From Elmis aenea (Eukaryota > Arthropoda > Insecta > Coleoptera > Elmidae), in assembly GCA_947652605.1 (NCBI GenBank), contig OX393581.1, positions 47,081,924 through 47,145,923 on the forward strand: a DNA stretch of 64,000 bases, read 5' to 3'. Below are positions 11,488 to 23,343 of this stretch, in pieces (the stretch's first letter is position 1; every line of letters starts with the position of its first letter). The position numbers and the translations under genes are program-made. The notes beneath the pieces are model-generated. The model was not told where the DNA came from. It made no database searches and saw nothing but the letters and a program-made list of their open reading frames with translations.

Positions 11488-12900
11488 AATTGGTTATCGT
11501 CTTTTGTTTTTGAGTATTCACTTCGACTTTTCGTTTTATGACTATATCTCGCTTGTTTATGAAAATAAAGAAAAATAATTTTGACGTTCTACAGGCACAT
11601 TTTTGATAAGAATGCAGTGGCGTAGACAATTTTTGAAAAAAAATTCGAAATTCGAGTTGTGACACAAAGTTGAATTTTTTTAAAAACCCATAGTTGGCTG
11701 TGGTATCGCGAAAAAGGGGATTTTTTCCCATTTTAATAATATATATCACGTGGGGCCGATTTATTAATTTTTCTTACATTATAACAAAAACTAGGTTGTT
11801 TTTCGTATTTCATTTTTTTCTTGTATTAGGCTTATGTCATTAAGAATATACCTGGTAAAGCAAACTGTTTTAACAATAATTTGACAGAAACAATCACGTT
11901 TAATTGTTGATTGTTTTTATTTTTGTACCTTATAAACACGAAATGGTTTACGAATATTACGAAAAGCATGATATGTTAGAATATTTTATTCAAAGTGATA
12001 ATAATTCTGAAGATGCAAGTAAAACATATTTGAATCGCTACCCATAAAGAGGACAATTTGAAAATTCAATGAAAATAGTTTATAATATTTTTGAATTATC
12101 TTCTAGTTTGTATTAATTTATGATTATTGGTAATAACCACTTAACTATATTTAATTTTGTATTACTTTATTTTGGGTTTGTTTAAATGTCCCACAATTAA
12201 TCAGATTTTGTTTTAATCTTCCAAAAATAGATTTATTATCAGCTTTTGACCATAATTTACTTTGTTTGTTTTTACATTGCAAAAGATTCGAATTTTGAAT
12301 GCCTAGTGTAATATTATATTTCTAAAAATATGACCAAGTACGCAAAAACGACAAAATATAATAAAAAATAAATCTAATAGAGCTATGCAACCAAATGAAC
12401 TGTACAGTTTAGACTACGCATCTATACGGCGGGCGTAGGAAATGATGTGAATTTTAGAAAGTAACTCTGAAAGATACCATTAACAAAATATTAACATATT
12501 ATTCTTCGTTTAAACATTGTTTTTTTTAAATAATTTACCTATTTTGAGGATAAAAAGTACATTATTTTTTCTGTGTATTTAATATTATTTGTAATTTGTG
12601 TTTAATGAATGAATAGATCTAGAATTTCTAGATCTACCATGAGTAAATCAGCATACATTTTTATGTAACACGCTTTGTCGTTTTGCAAAATAATTATTTC
12701 ACGGCAGTAAGTGAAAGTATATACAAAATATAAAACAATTTGCGCTTAACGCATATTAGATGCTGCTACTCAAATTATTTTTATTTAAAAAATTGCTTCA
12801 AAATTTATTAAACAGCTGTTAAGAAATTAATGTAATTTTTATTTACTTATTTATTCGAGCATTTCTTTATCATGTATACAACTACAGCATTTTTGTACAG
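11488..12900. other. No gene recognised
   Basis: AT-rich, presumably intron. CAGTGGCGTAGAC at about 11626 matches the end of the 18138/21601 hAT MITEs, but I see no partner end. A perfect 9-bp inverted pair TAGATCTAG/CTAGATCTA sits at about 12615-12637. Confidence 0.45.
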
Positions 12901-12990
12901 CCTTCGATAGCTCAGTTGGTAGAGCGGTGGACTGTAGAGGAACATGTAGTTGAAATCCATAGGTCGCTGGTTCAAATCCGGCTCGAAGGA
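12901..12990 (+). tRNA. tRNA-Tyr (GUA) with a 17-nt intron
   Basis: Acceptor stem CCTTCGA (12901-12907) pairs with TCGAAGG (12983-12989), with discriminator A at 12990. D-arm GCTC/GAGC is at 12910-12913 and 12922-12925. Anticodon GTA is at 12934-12936 in a C-T-GTA-G loop. The anticodon stem GTGGA pairs with TCCAT at 12956-12960 after removal of an intron at 12938-12954, the canonical position after base 37. The T-arm contains GGTTCAAATCC. Spliced length is 73 nt, as expected for tRNA-Tyr, whose eukaryotic genes nearly always carry an intron. Internal A-box (TAGCTCAGTTGG) and B-box (GGTTCAAATCC) sequences are present. It lies inside the large intron of the plus-strand gene, in the same orientation. 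It looks intact and functional. Confidence 0.97.
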
Positions 12991-12992
12991 AA

Positions 12993-13001
12993 TTTTTTTT
13001 T
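12993..13001 (+). terminator. RNA polymerase III terminator (T-run) of tRNA-Tyr
   Basis: A run of about nine T residues starts three bases past the tRNA discriminator, the expected RNA polymerase III stop signal. Confidence 0.85.
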
Positions 13002-14172
13002 ACATTTTAAAATACTATTTTGTAACAAATTGACGTTGCAATGGTCACTCTGAACAATAATTTTTAGTGCATTTGAAAAAAAATTAGAAATTGCTCATTG
13101 TAACTGAGTGAATACTTAACACTTAACCTATCGGAAATATATGCAAAGTTTTTAAAATCACTATTCATAGCAATTCTTGAATTACAATTTTTTTACGAAT
13201 ATTTAACTGGCTTGAACATTATTTAACTGACTTATACAATTCAGCAAACCAGTTTATTAAAAAACAGTAAAAATGAAGTTCATCTTGTAATAAAAATATG
13301 CACAGCAATTTCTCTTTGTTTGTAATTATTGCCGCAATTGTCATGTTGCAAAACTTGTTGACCTCATACTGTAGAAATACTATGTCCGCGTATTCTTCAC
13401 CATTCACGCACCTGACAAGATAAATCCCCCATGAACCTTAACGTTATGGCGCATAAGACTCAATGTTAAGAGCCGGATTAAATTAGTATCGCGTGCCTGA
13501 CTAACCTAGCACATGTTCTCGGTGGCAACAAGAATGAAACCCAGCCGAAGTGTACGCGGTTCACCATCCGAAAAGGTCCGCGTTTCACCCAAGTTGGTTA
13601 TTCTGTTGAAATTATGGTGCTAAAATTGTGCGTGAAACGTTTTTCATACTCATTCTGTTATCTTGTTACTTTCTGATTTGTTTAAACTTTGTTTTTAAGT
13701 CAGTAATAAGCGGTATTATGTTTGTTTTGTGTGAATACAGGTTTTGCTACCGTGTACACGACGCGTCATATGTGTGTTTCGATGAAAGTAAACAAAGTGT
13801 GTATTTTAAAAGTGTGGTGTCGTTGTGGCAAGTGTTTTTTTCACATGAATGACACAAATTTTTTGGAAAACAACGATAAATGGCTCGGTATTATGGGGTA
13901 CGATTTATTTTATAATTAAAATAATTTATTATTTCATTACAAGAATTTGTTCTGATGATCGTTTGTCGATTCAAAAACTTGTTTATAACACGTGTATGTT
14001 AAAATCGATTAACGATCGTTGCGTGTACGCATGTATGTATGTATATTGCCGAAATAGGAAGTGAGATTTTAAGTCAGATCCATTTTGAAGTGCAGGTTTT
14101 GTTTGAAAATTTTGCGCCAAAAAGCTGACGGTTTAATTAAACCAACATGATTTATGGATTGCGCACTTTTGT
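13002..14172. other. No gene recognised; non-repetitive GC-richer patch at about 13395-13620
   Basis: The patch (for example CGCGGTTCACCATCC and CCGAAGTGTACGCGG) stands out against the AT background and shows no repeat structure. It could be a regulatory element or an unrecognised exon. The open frames at 13628-14064 are not recognised. Confidence 0.35.
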
Positions 14173-14180
14173 GTTAAAAT

Positions 14181-15679
14181 CAGGGTTGGACAGAATTTGA
14201 TTTTCATTAATAAAATCAAAAATCATTGATTTAAGTTTAAAAAATCAAAAAATCACAAATTTTTGATTTTTTTACGAAACCTGACTATTCGTTATTTTTA
14301 CAACTAATTTATTCATTATTCACACTGCATTATATCTTCTATACAGCGTCATTCGAAAAGTATCAACAAATGACAAAGTTTTTTATTAAACGTTTCTCAG
14401 AAACTTTTATTCCTGATAAAAATTGGTGGATGACCTAAAACTAATTTTAAGAGGAAAAAAATTTCATAAAAATTCATTCGATGCTAGATCTTAGTAATTT
14501 CAGAAATATTCACAAGAGTAAAGTGACCTTATTTTACAAAAAAAAGCATAGAAAAAGAATGTTTAGAATTTAAAAATACGACCAAAGGTGAAATTTGTCG
14601 TTAAAATTTTGATTTTGATTTTTATAGTTATTTTAACACCCAAAAAGTCTGCAACAAATGAAAAAGTTTTTTATTGGTGCTCAAATAATTTTATTCTTAA
14701 GAAAAGTTGCAGCATGATCTAAAGCTAATTTTAATTTAAAAAAAAGTTCAATATAAATTCATGTCACACTAGATTTTAACGATTTTAGAAATATTCGGAA
14801 GAGTAAAGTGCCCTTATTTTTAAAAGTTAAAAAAAAAATTGTTTACAATTTAAAAATAATATTGAATAAATCATCGTTTACCTTGATTTTTTTTTTAACT
14901 CCTTAAATAAGAGCACTTTAATCTCGCGAATTGTTCCAAAATTGCTAAAAGCTAGTGTTGTATGAACTTGATCGAGCTTTTTTAAACTTAAAATAAGTTT
15001 TAGGCCATGCACAACTTTTCTCCAGAATAAAATTTTCCGATTAATCGATAATAAAAAACTTTTCAATTAGTTGCAAACTTTTTGAATGTTGACACTACTA
15101 TAAAATTCGACAATGAAATTATAACGTCTAATTTCGTATTGTCATATTCTTGATTTCTAAAACAATTTTTCCAATGGATTTTTTCATAAGTTTTAAAATG
15201 AGGGCACTTTAATTTCGCGAATATTTTTAAAATAGTGAAAATCTAGTCGCATGAATTTTTTCCATCTTAAAATTAGTTTCAGGTTTTAAGTAATGCATCA
15301 AATCAGGAATAAAAGTTTCTGAGAAATCGATAATAACAAACTTTCACAATTGTTGCAGACTTTTTGAATGAGGCTGTAGATATTTTGACTCTAAAATTAA
15401 TTGTTATTGTGAAAATTTACCAAGTAAATCTACCGGAATGCGTCTCTAACAAGAAAATTCCTGAGACTTTATTTCTCCCTGACCTACAAGAAGCCAATAG
15501 ACAATATTTCCGGGGGTTGTTTAAGCGGATGGAAGTAAAACGTGCATTTAATTTTAATGACGTGTGACGTTGTTTCGTGAAAATAAATAAAAATTAATTT
15601 AAATCATGATTTTATTTTTAAAAAATCAGCTGATTTAAATTGTGATTTAAAGCAATTGATTTAAATCAGACCAACCCTG
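14181..15679. mobile_element. hAT-type element with GATTTAAATC-rich ends
   Basis: Starts CAGGGTTGGACAGAATTTGA and ends ATCAGACCAACCCTG. The flanks GTTAAAAT and ATTGAAAT match in 6 of 8 positions, a decayed 8-bp duplication. The ends are rich in AAATCA/GATTTAAATC, and the interior has repeated inverted segments around AAGTTTTTTATT and AGAGTAAAGTG. A second diverged copy is 62525-63905. No transposase frame survives; the open frame at 15364-15567 is broken in the other copy, so I treat it as non-coding. Confidence 0.75.
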
Positions 15680-15687
15680 ATTGAAAT

Positions 15688-16507
15688 ATTGAAGTGAATT
15701 AGCCCGATTTACTATGTATGCTGCTCAGAAAATTGTTTGGTTAGCAATATCTTTAAGTAATAATTTTTAACAAGAATACCAGCAAGAATGTGTGTAATTT
15801 GTATTCTGTAAAAAACGCGGTAACAAGAATTTTGTTTTGGCAATTCTTGGTAAATATAATCATTAACAACAACAACTGTCACCTTTAGGTTATGAAACCT
15901 AAAAAATTTTCATTCTGTCAGTGTGAAAGATGGATACAGAATACAGCATGTCCAAAAGGTATGGAATATGCTGTATATCTCAGTAAATATGCACTTTAGG
16001 GAAAAATGTTTTGAATAAAAGTTGTTTGGTACTTAGTTTTCCACCATAAGACAAGATTTAATTTTTTTTTCTGAATAACAAAAGCGCAATGAAAAATAAT
16101 TGAATTTTTTTAAATGAGATAATCATTTGATAGAGATTTTTTTCTCTTTTTAATGATGGGGTCACCTTAAAAATAAAATTTATGCCAAGAGGCCGGAGAA
16201 TATGGAAAATTTAAAAGAGCTCCTGAATACAAAATATTTGAGATCTTGCCTAGTTACCATAAACTTTTCCAATAGCAAGCAAGCATATTTACCTGGACAA
16301 GATAGTTATGGAATGTCGAAACAGAAATATGTTGTTGCTGAGCAAAAAATGTTTCCACTAACAAGTATTTTACTTGCTTATCTCTATACATAGTGAATTG
16401 GGCTGATGTATATTTTGATTAAAACAATGAATTTGGCTCGTCAAAATTCAGCTTTAGATTACCATGCTTTTTCATTTAATCACTGCATAGTGCATACATT
16501 CAATATA
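15688..16507. other. No gene recognised
   Basis: AT-rich intronic sequence. A small open frame at 16202-16393 has no recognisable domain. Confidence 0.5.
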
Positions 16508-16515
16508 TAAATAAT

Positions 16516-16947
16516 CAGGGGTTTGGATCAGTCCAATTTTTTAATTGCTTCGCTCCAGCTCCGCTCCAGTTCCGCTTCGGCACCAAAATGCCTGCTCCAG
16601 TTCCGCTCCGTGCTCCAAATAAAGTTACCATAAAAAAAAAAAAAAAAATGAAAAAAACTGTTTTTAAAAACAAAGTTTTAATTTTATCAGATATGTAAAA
16701 GTTGGTCAAAAATAACAATATTTGACCCTAACAAACAAGTAAAGTTAAATAACTGTTTGGAAAAACAAATGATTGATCTTTAAACGTTGAAAAAACGGAA
16801 CAAAGTAGTTTTAAAAAAATTGTATATAATAAACTGGAGCAGTGGAGCAATCAAAAATATTTGCTCCGGACTCCGCTCCTGCTCCGGGCAAAAACCCACT
16901 GCTCCACTGCTCCGTGCTCCAGCTCCGAGCTCCGCTCCAAACCCCTG
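16516..16947. mobile_element. hAT-type MITE with GCTCC-repeat ends, 432 bp
   Basis: A perfect 8-bp duplication TAAATAAT lies at 16508-16515 and 16948-16955. The ends CAGGGGTTTGGA and TCCAAACCCCTG are inverted. Just inside each end are GC-rich arrays of GCTCC/GGAGC units (about 16550-16615 and 16830-16940) around an AT-rich core. The 8-bp duplication and CAGGGG ends place it with hAT. It lies in the intron 479 bp upstream of the exon at 17426. Confidence 0.9.
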
Positions 16948-16955
16948 TAAATAAT

Positions 16956-17425
16956 AACGTATTGACTTGAAACAAAAGCGTTTGAATATTAATAATATGC
17001 AAGTACTTCTTTTATATACGCGCAGTTTTATTTTCTTTTAATTTTACCGAGTACGCGCCGTTCTATTTAATTTTTAATGGCATGTTTGCATATTTGAATA
17101 TTCAAGAGACACCTTATATTTTACGTTCGCGCCGAATTCATTATGTTATTACCTACAGTACGTGTTCGGAATGCATCGCTACTCGGCTAATAATAATCCA
17201 TCATTTCTAAAACGGTGACACTGCTTTTAACAGCAGCAGCATACGATGGGGGTGCGTGGGGTGGACATTAAAGGGAGACATCGGTTGACTGCCCGCCGTG
17301 GTGACTCATGCCTTGCAGTTCCCCACTTTGTCTCTTTACTTACTTTAATGACTCTTTTGTTTAAATTCTATAGACCTATTATGAAGACATTTTAATGGTT
17401 CTGAAAGTTATAAACTTTTTTCCAG
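16956..17425. other. Intron end, no separate feature
   Basis: The last part of the intron before the 17426 exon. It is moderately GC-rich at about 17215-17330 (GGGGGTGCGTGGGGTGGAC) with no recognised element. It ends in the pyrimidine tract and TCCAG acceptor. Confidence 0.5.
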
Positions 17426-17529
17426 TTGCTATCGTCGCTGGCAAACGATTTGGATCATATGCTCAATGAGCTCTGCACTACCCCTCCGCCGCCTTACGAT
17501 AGACTATCGGACAATGAACTTCATAACAG
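17426..17529 (+). CDS. Internal coding exon of the same unrecognised gene; LD-motif-like helix
   Basis: Acceptor TTTTTTCCAG ends at 17425, and AACAG|GTAGGA gives a donor at 17530. The 104-nt exon is open only in the frame that continues the 7917 exon: LLSSLANDLDHMLNELC then TTPPPPYDRLSDNELHN, ending two bases (AG) into the next codon. LDHMLNEL fits the LD-motif pattern LDxLLxxL with M for L. Such short helices bind FAT, talin or parvin-type domains in paxillin-like adhesion proteins, and the following PPPPY resembles a WW-domain ligand. GC content and codon use are clearly above the surrounding intron. I infer a cytoskeletal or adhesion scaffold but cannot name the gene. The phase-2 donor matches that of the exon ending at 46616. 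Confidence 0.75.
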
Positions 17530-18137
17530 GTAGGAAATATGTGTATATCATATTTTTGCTAACATAACACTATCATGAGAACTTCATATGAAATGTAAAT
17601 ATCACTGAAACATACATTTTCTGTGTGTGCGTAAAATGCAAAGCAGACGAAATTCTATTAGCTTGATGTGCGTATTAGAGGGGTCGTTTTATTTTTATAC
17701 AGGGTGTTTCAGATAAGACGAATTATTCGACATCCAGCTCTTAAGTAAAGATAAAAAAGGGGCTTTACATAAACAAAAGATAATTGCAACTACAAAGTTA
17801 TAAAACTTTAAATTGAACGAACACTGCATGTTTTGTCTTTTAAAAAAGTCTTAAGGTTTTTGTATCTTAAGTCAACCGTTTTTGAGTAATTATATAATTG
17901 AATCGCTGATTACATAAACAACCTAAGTCGGTTTTTCATGCAAAATGAGATTTCGATATTTTTGCCTTAGGAATAAATCCATCACTTGGTTGTAAAAAAA
18001 AAACAAGTCTGAAGATCTTTGTTGAAGTTTGAATGAAAAAAGTTTATCCGGGAACGAGTTGAGTGCAAAAATAACCCAAGTTGGAGTTTGGTTGTTTTTA
18101 CACTCAATAGTCCATACTCCATACATAGGTACATTCA
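17530..18137. other. Intron; lone TACAGGGTGTTTCAGATAAG transposon end at about 17699
   Basis: TACAGGGTGTTTCAGATAAG at about 17699 looks like one end of another CAGGGTG-family element, but I could not find its partner. Otherwise AT-rich. Confidence 0.45.
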
Positions 18138-18392
18138 CAGTGGCGTAGGTAGGATGCTTCCATGGGGGGGGGGTTAATAAACGCCAAAAGAGTCAAGGAC
18201 CTATTTTGTTAGGTTTTAAATTTTTTAGCAGCAGGATGTTTGCTGGTATGGGGGGCATAATAAACGGTAAAAAGAGCCGAAGACCTTTTTTTAGCACAAA
18301 ATTTCCAGTTCTCCGGCTGTATAACAACTTATTGCGAACCTATGGGAAGGGGGGGATTCTTACCCCCTAACCTCCTTCTGCCTACATCACTG
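18138..18392. mobile_element. hAT-type MITE (CAGTGGCGTAG family), decayed
   Basis: Left end CAGTGGCGTAGGTAGGATG and right end CTGCCTACATCACTG. The flanks TACATTCA and TGCATACA agree in 6 of 8 positions. The interior has two G-run segments (GGGGGG near 18165 and 18350). It belongs to the same family as 21601-21907 but is older. Confidence 0.65.
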
Positions 18393-21070
18393 TGCATACA
18401 TACACACATACATATTAGATAATAGGGCACCAAAACTGCATTGTGATTGGTTACTAACACGGTGGAGCGAATATTTCAGTTTAAAATAAGTAAAAGATAC
18501 CTAGTGTCATTTACTTAGCTTAAGTCAAATACAAATTAAATTACTCTTGAACCATATTGTAATCAAAATATCTAACATAATGTTTAAAAACTGTGAAAAA
18601 ATTAATTTAAGTGCAAGTGTTGGTGCCACTTTAAATGTTACGAGCCGAGGTAAATTACAGAGCCTAGATGGGAAGAAGCAGATTGAGCCTGAAGAATTAC
18701 ATTCATCAAAATATTTGTGTTTTCTTGGATGAATTTTTTGTTAGTATTAATGGCATTTTAGATGCTCTATAACCCAATAAAGAATTAAAAATCAATGATA
18801 TTAAAGTTGCGTTACACATAACACAGCCTTACAAGTTTTAACACCAAGCTGTTTAAACGATGTAAGTTGGGTGAAAAAGCAAAACCTTCAGTATTAGTAA
18901 ACTACATATTTATTTTACATGGTTTTTAACTTATAAAATATAATATTTTTGAACGGATACTCAGCGTCTCCTGCTAGAGTACCCAATAGATAATTTTTTT
19001 TGGAGAACATGGCGTGGTGTAAATATAAATTGAACTTGATCTGTATTTGGTTCTTATTTTACAACATTGTTTGTTAATAACGTTGTGGCAGTACAATTAG
19101 CAGCTTATGACTGAGGACGATAAGTCTAAAAATTTTAGAATTTTCAAAAAGTACATCCTTGAAAACACAAAAGTACTTTGTACAAATCCATGTAATTTTG
19201 GACTCCACCTGCTTTTACCCTAGTCTTCGATATTTTGCGCCGATTACCTAAAGCAGTCCTTTGCGTTAGTGGATATCATGCTAAAAAATCTTTTATAGAC
19301 TACTTGTTCACATAATATTTTGTATGCTGCTGTTTCTTTTGATCAACATTAATTCATCACATCTTAACAAAAATAAACATACTCCAACGTGAATTTTATT
19401 AACCCCTTAGTAGAAATTTACAACTTATCGGGTTCTCTTCTTACACACATCATACATAAGTTTGGGTACATAGAGAAATGTAAAATACATTTGTGAGCAT
19501 ACTTCATTTTCTTTAGTTTCCTGTTTGCTCTGAAAAAGACTATAAACGACTCTTTTGTCAAACTGTTAATTAAAAATCGCATTAACAAAAAACAGTCAAC
19601 TACAGCTAATCTAGAATTTAGAAAAGAATTATAAGTTGGGCGATAAAGTCACGTGCTACGGTTCGTTTCCTTACTCAAAAGCTCAAAGCCCCATATTCAG
19701 ATGGCAGTCTAATACGGATTCGTTTAGAGGTACCCTAGATTCGTTTTATTATTAGGAGATTGCTATTCTGCTTGGGTATATTCTGTGGACTCCGTGAAGA
19801 TTTGAGTTTTATATATTGTAGTTATAAAATTGACTGCCGTTGGTGAACAATGGAGGAAAGTGAGGCTGCATTTACATGTCGAAAACGACAAAATAACTTT
19901 TCTGAGTACTCCAGTAACTCTTCTTCCCAATTCATGTTTACCCTGTGATGGGTTGTTTGGAGTGATAGACATTTAAAAAAAAATTGAACTGGCCAACAAA
20001 TGAAACAAACACAAAATTCACTATTTTTTATTATGATACTAATAGCTCATAAAAATGTGTACCTAGTTATTCATTTATTTACCGTTTATACATACAAATT
20101 CAACATTAATAGTTTTAAGTTAACTTTGAAAATAGATATTTTTGTGTAATTTGTTGCTTTGTTTTACATATTAACTTGAAATAAAGCGATTTTTAATAGC
20201 GAAATCACACTGATTGCAAAAACAACCAAAATCCATTAATTATTAATTGGAATAATTAAGTTATTAAAAAAAATATAGAATTGAAATGCATCAATTTTGA
20301 TAACACCTTAGTAGATCTTGAAAAACACTTTGTTTTATTTTTTTGTGAAAGCTTAATATAAATTAAACGTTTTTTTCAATATTCTCAAAAGTTAGGTAAA
20401 TGGACTTGGTTTGTTTTTGCAATCAGCTATTCAATTACAAAGATATCGACGAATGTAAGACTTTAAAAATGTCAATATTTTCATTTTTTATCCATGTACT
20501 TTTTGTCACAGTTTCATGACGCAATTTGTCGTGCGGGCTTAGTTTTGCGCGGAAAACATGGGGTCGATCAGTCGCAAATTCTAATACACTTTCGGATATG
20601 TTAGGGGTTGGGGCTTTGCTCTCCTGATCGGAAAATAAAATGCACTAAGGATAATAATCTCATTGCCCTGGAGAATATCGGTTGCTCAAAAGTCGATTTT
20701 TTCTCAGACAACATTCGGGCCCATCAAAATTTTTATTTGTGGCCAAATTGAATACAATTTATATAAGTAGGGAGACAACGTGCTTTTACTATGTTGAAAA
20801 TTTAATTTATTGAGTACTAAATCATATTTATAAATTGATGATTCAATTTTGTCCCCCTTGGGTTAGCTCAATGGCATATTTCGAATATTCTAACAAGCGT
20901 TTCTGATTAAATTGTCGATGCACTTAAATTTCTACAATAAGTTAAAGTTGTTGTTAGCATTACAGATGGTTAATTAGTTCTATAATTTCCTTAATAAGTA
21001 CCTACTTGCAGTTGACTCATTGCTTTTACTCAAGCGTTTGTTATATCTATCCATTTACTGCACCCAATCT
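18393..21070. other. Long non-repetitive stretch, no gene recognised
   Basis: No inverted ends, tandem arrays or exon-like segments that I can support. The open frames at 18547-18732 and 19763-19972 have no recognisable domain. The most conserved-looking text (moderate GC) is at about 19620-19740 and 20510-20720. Confidence 0.4.
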
Positions 21071-21591
21071 ATAGTTTATTTCATATAAAACTGCCCATAT
21101 CGGCTTAAGAAGAGGCCGAACTTAGGGAAACAAATGCACAATGTTCGTCTCTTTCTTTAAATATTATTTGCGTTTACAATTCAGTCTACACCAATGAAAG
21201 TCGTAATCGAATTGAAGGTGTCTTCATCAATGTTATTGCAAGCAGTCGAATTTGATCCCTAATTATAGGTTTAATAAGGCTAAATTTGGGTTCTTAGGTA
21301 AAAGAAAATTAATATCGGTATCAGTGATTCCCAAAAGTTTTTGCTTGAAAACGAATATAATTTAAAATCTATTACAGCAGGTATCCCGGAAGGAGAACTT
21401 GTTTGGAACTGCAGGACCTATTAAGAGCATTACGCTCAAAGAAAAACAATTAAGAAAATGTGGTATACGATTATGATTTTAAGTGTTAGGCCATACAAAT
21501 CATTTAAGGTTTATAATCCAAGATTGTACATGTTACTGGGATGTTCCAAATGGTTAAGCCGATATGGGCAGTTTTATTTGAAATAAACTAT
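21071..21591. mobile_element. Foldback element with about 38-bp inverted ends
   Basis: ATAGTTTATTTCATATAAAA then CTGCCCATATCGGCTTAA at 21071-21108 returns inverted at 21554-21591 with two or three mismatches. The interior (about 445 bp) shows no coding. The right end stops ten bases short of the hAT MITE at 21601. Superfamily unknown. Confidence 0.7.
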
Positions 21592-21600
21592 ATCATAGAG

Positions 21601-21907
21601 CAGTGGCGTAGCTAGTAGGGAGGTGGGGGGGGGCGCCCCCGGGCGGCGCCTTTTTTTGGGATGGCACTTTTGTAATTTTGGGTGAACGTACCTACTTTAC
21701 TCAACGTTATCTAACTTTGCATTAAAACATGTTTGAACATCTTAAGTTCAAAAATAATCGCCTGGGGCGCATTTTGTCTTTTCCCCTACTTTTTGTGTCG
21801 ATCTTTATTTGTTTTTGAAAAAATCAAGAGATGGCAACCCTTAAGTATTAAGAGGGGCGGTAAACTCAGAGACCGCCCCGGGCGTTACGCACTCAACTAC
21901 GCCACTG
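21601..21907. mobile_element. hAT-type MITE (CAGTGGCGTAGC family), 307 bp
   Basis: A perfect 8-bp duplication TCATAGAG lies at 21593-21600 and 21908-21915. The inverted ends are CAGTGGCGTAGCTAG and CTACGCCACTG. The subterminal DNA is very GC-rich (GGGGGGGGCGCCCCC near 21625, GACCGCCCCGGGCG near 21870) around an AT-rich core. The open frame at 21733-21933 runs across the right boundary and is not a gene. Confidence 0.92.
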
Positions 21908-21915
21908 TCATAGAG

Positions 21916-22773
21916 CAAGATGCTTGTGAGTAAAAAAAAATAAGGATTTAGGATCAACTTTCAAAATTATTTAAGTTTCAGTATTATTTGTCTACAGCGA
22001 AAATTCTAAATTGTTTACTAACTATCGCAGTTGCCGGAACATTCTATTCTACACATACTTTGTGTTGGAACCACCCTGTACATACATGGAAATATATAAC
22101 CGTTAAAACTTCGCATATTTTCTGAATGTGTAAAAACCAGCTCTAAGAATACATAGTTTTTCTACATGTGAATCATCATGAGAATGCTGATAGCCTTGAC
22201 GATGCAACAAATGATACAGCTATCAGCACAATAGTGTTGTTTAAAGGTCGTTGATTTTTATATCTGCAATATATTCTCTTGATAAGCTTGAACAATAGAA
22301 ACCGACAGTTTTAATTCAATATTTCACATACGTAGAATATTCGCGTATGATGTAACCGCATGCTGAATTCATAAAGCGAACGGCATTTCCGTAGATGTGT
22401 TGTAATAATGTTATCAGCTGTTTTTATGTAGCAAAATATTAATTTTTTTTTTTAAGTAGGCATGTGTGCAAACCGTATAAGCAATGCCACAGTTGATTAT
22501 ATATTATTTTATGATCACTTTGTAGTATTGAACATAATGTATTTAACTACATTGGTTAGGCATGAATACAGAAGAACTATATTTATACAAAACTCGAGTG
22601 CTTTAAAACTAGCTAGTGCTACTTGAAGTGACTATTAATATAAAACTTGAAGCTCTTAAATTCTAGAATCAATACAACGCAGTTCAGTAGATTTGATTTA
22701 AAGCAAACGGTTTGGTCTATACGTAAATTTCTTTGCAGGAAATTTATTATTGTTAAATAAAATTAAATACTTA
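21916..22773. other. No gene recognised
   Basis: AT-rich. ACCACCCTGTACATAC at about 22071 looks like a lone right end of a CAGGGTG-family element. Confidence 0.5.
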
Positions 22774-23056
22774 TACAGGGTGTACCAGGTTACATTTCTC
22801 GCTTATTAGAAGAGATACAGCTTTGCTTATATTAAATGAATTATTCCTTAGTATGAGAGGAGCCACAATCAATTTTTAAAAGTACAAAATCCCTCGTGCT
22901 TCAGATGTTTTAGCAAAAAGTATGAAAATGTCGATTTTTTTTTCTCTCATAAGTTTTTTGTCTTGATCATTAAATCAATTTTATTAGTACCTGCTGAAGG
23001 TACTTTTTTATGTAGATTGTAACTATTAGGTATCTTGGATTTTTTTATCACTTTTA

Positions 23057-23166
23057 ATTTTTGAGGTATTACCCCTAACTTCATTTTTTCTTATGGACCG
23101 TCAAGTTGGCTATTTTTGAGGTATTACCCCTAACTTCATTTTTTCTTATGGACCGTCAAGTTGGCT
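23057..23166. repeat. Exact tandem duplication, 2 x 55 bp
   Basis: The 55-bp unit starting ATTTTTGAGGTATTACCCC is repeated directly at 23057-23111 and 23112-23166 with no mismatch that I can see. It lies within the left arm of the foldback, so that arm is 55 bp longer than its partner. Confidence 0.9.
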
Positions 23167-23343
23167 TTGAAATAATTAATGTGCTTTTTTAAAAATAGTG
23201 AAGTCGGGGGTAATATTTCAAAAATGAAAAGTGATATAAAAAATCTAAAATAACAGTTACATTCCCCATTAAAAAGAACCTAAAGAAAGTACCTACTAAT
23301 AAAATTGATCTGATGAATAAAATAAAAAAGTTATGAGAGAAAA

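Noticed and set aside
11309..11749. 146-residue minus-strand open frame
   Set aside because: It crosses the right boundary of the TTAA MITE (11130-11483) and its repetitive Pro/Thr part is the MITE's GC-rich end.
15364..15567. 67-residue open frame inside the hAT-type element 14181-15679
   Set aside because: The equivalent stretch in the second copy (about 63640-63800) is interrupted by stops and indels, so coding selection is unlikely.
16515..17002. Two minus-strand frames rich in Gly/Ala/Ser
   Set aside because: They are translations of the GCTCC repeat arrays of the hAT MITE.
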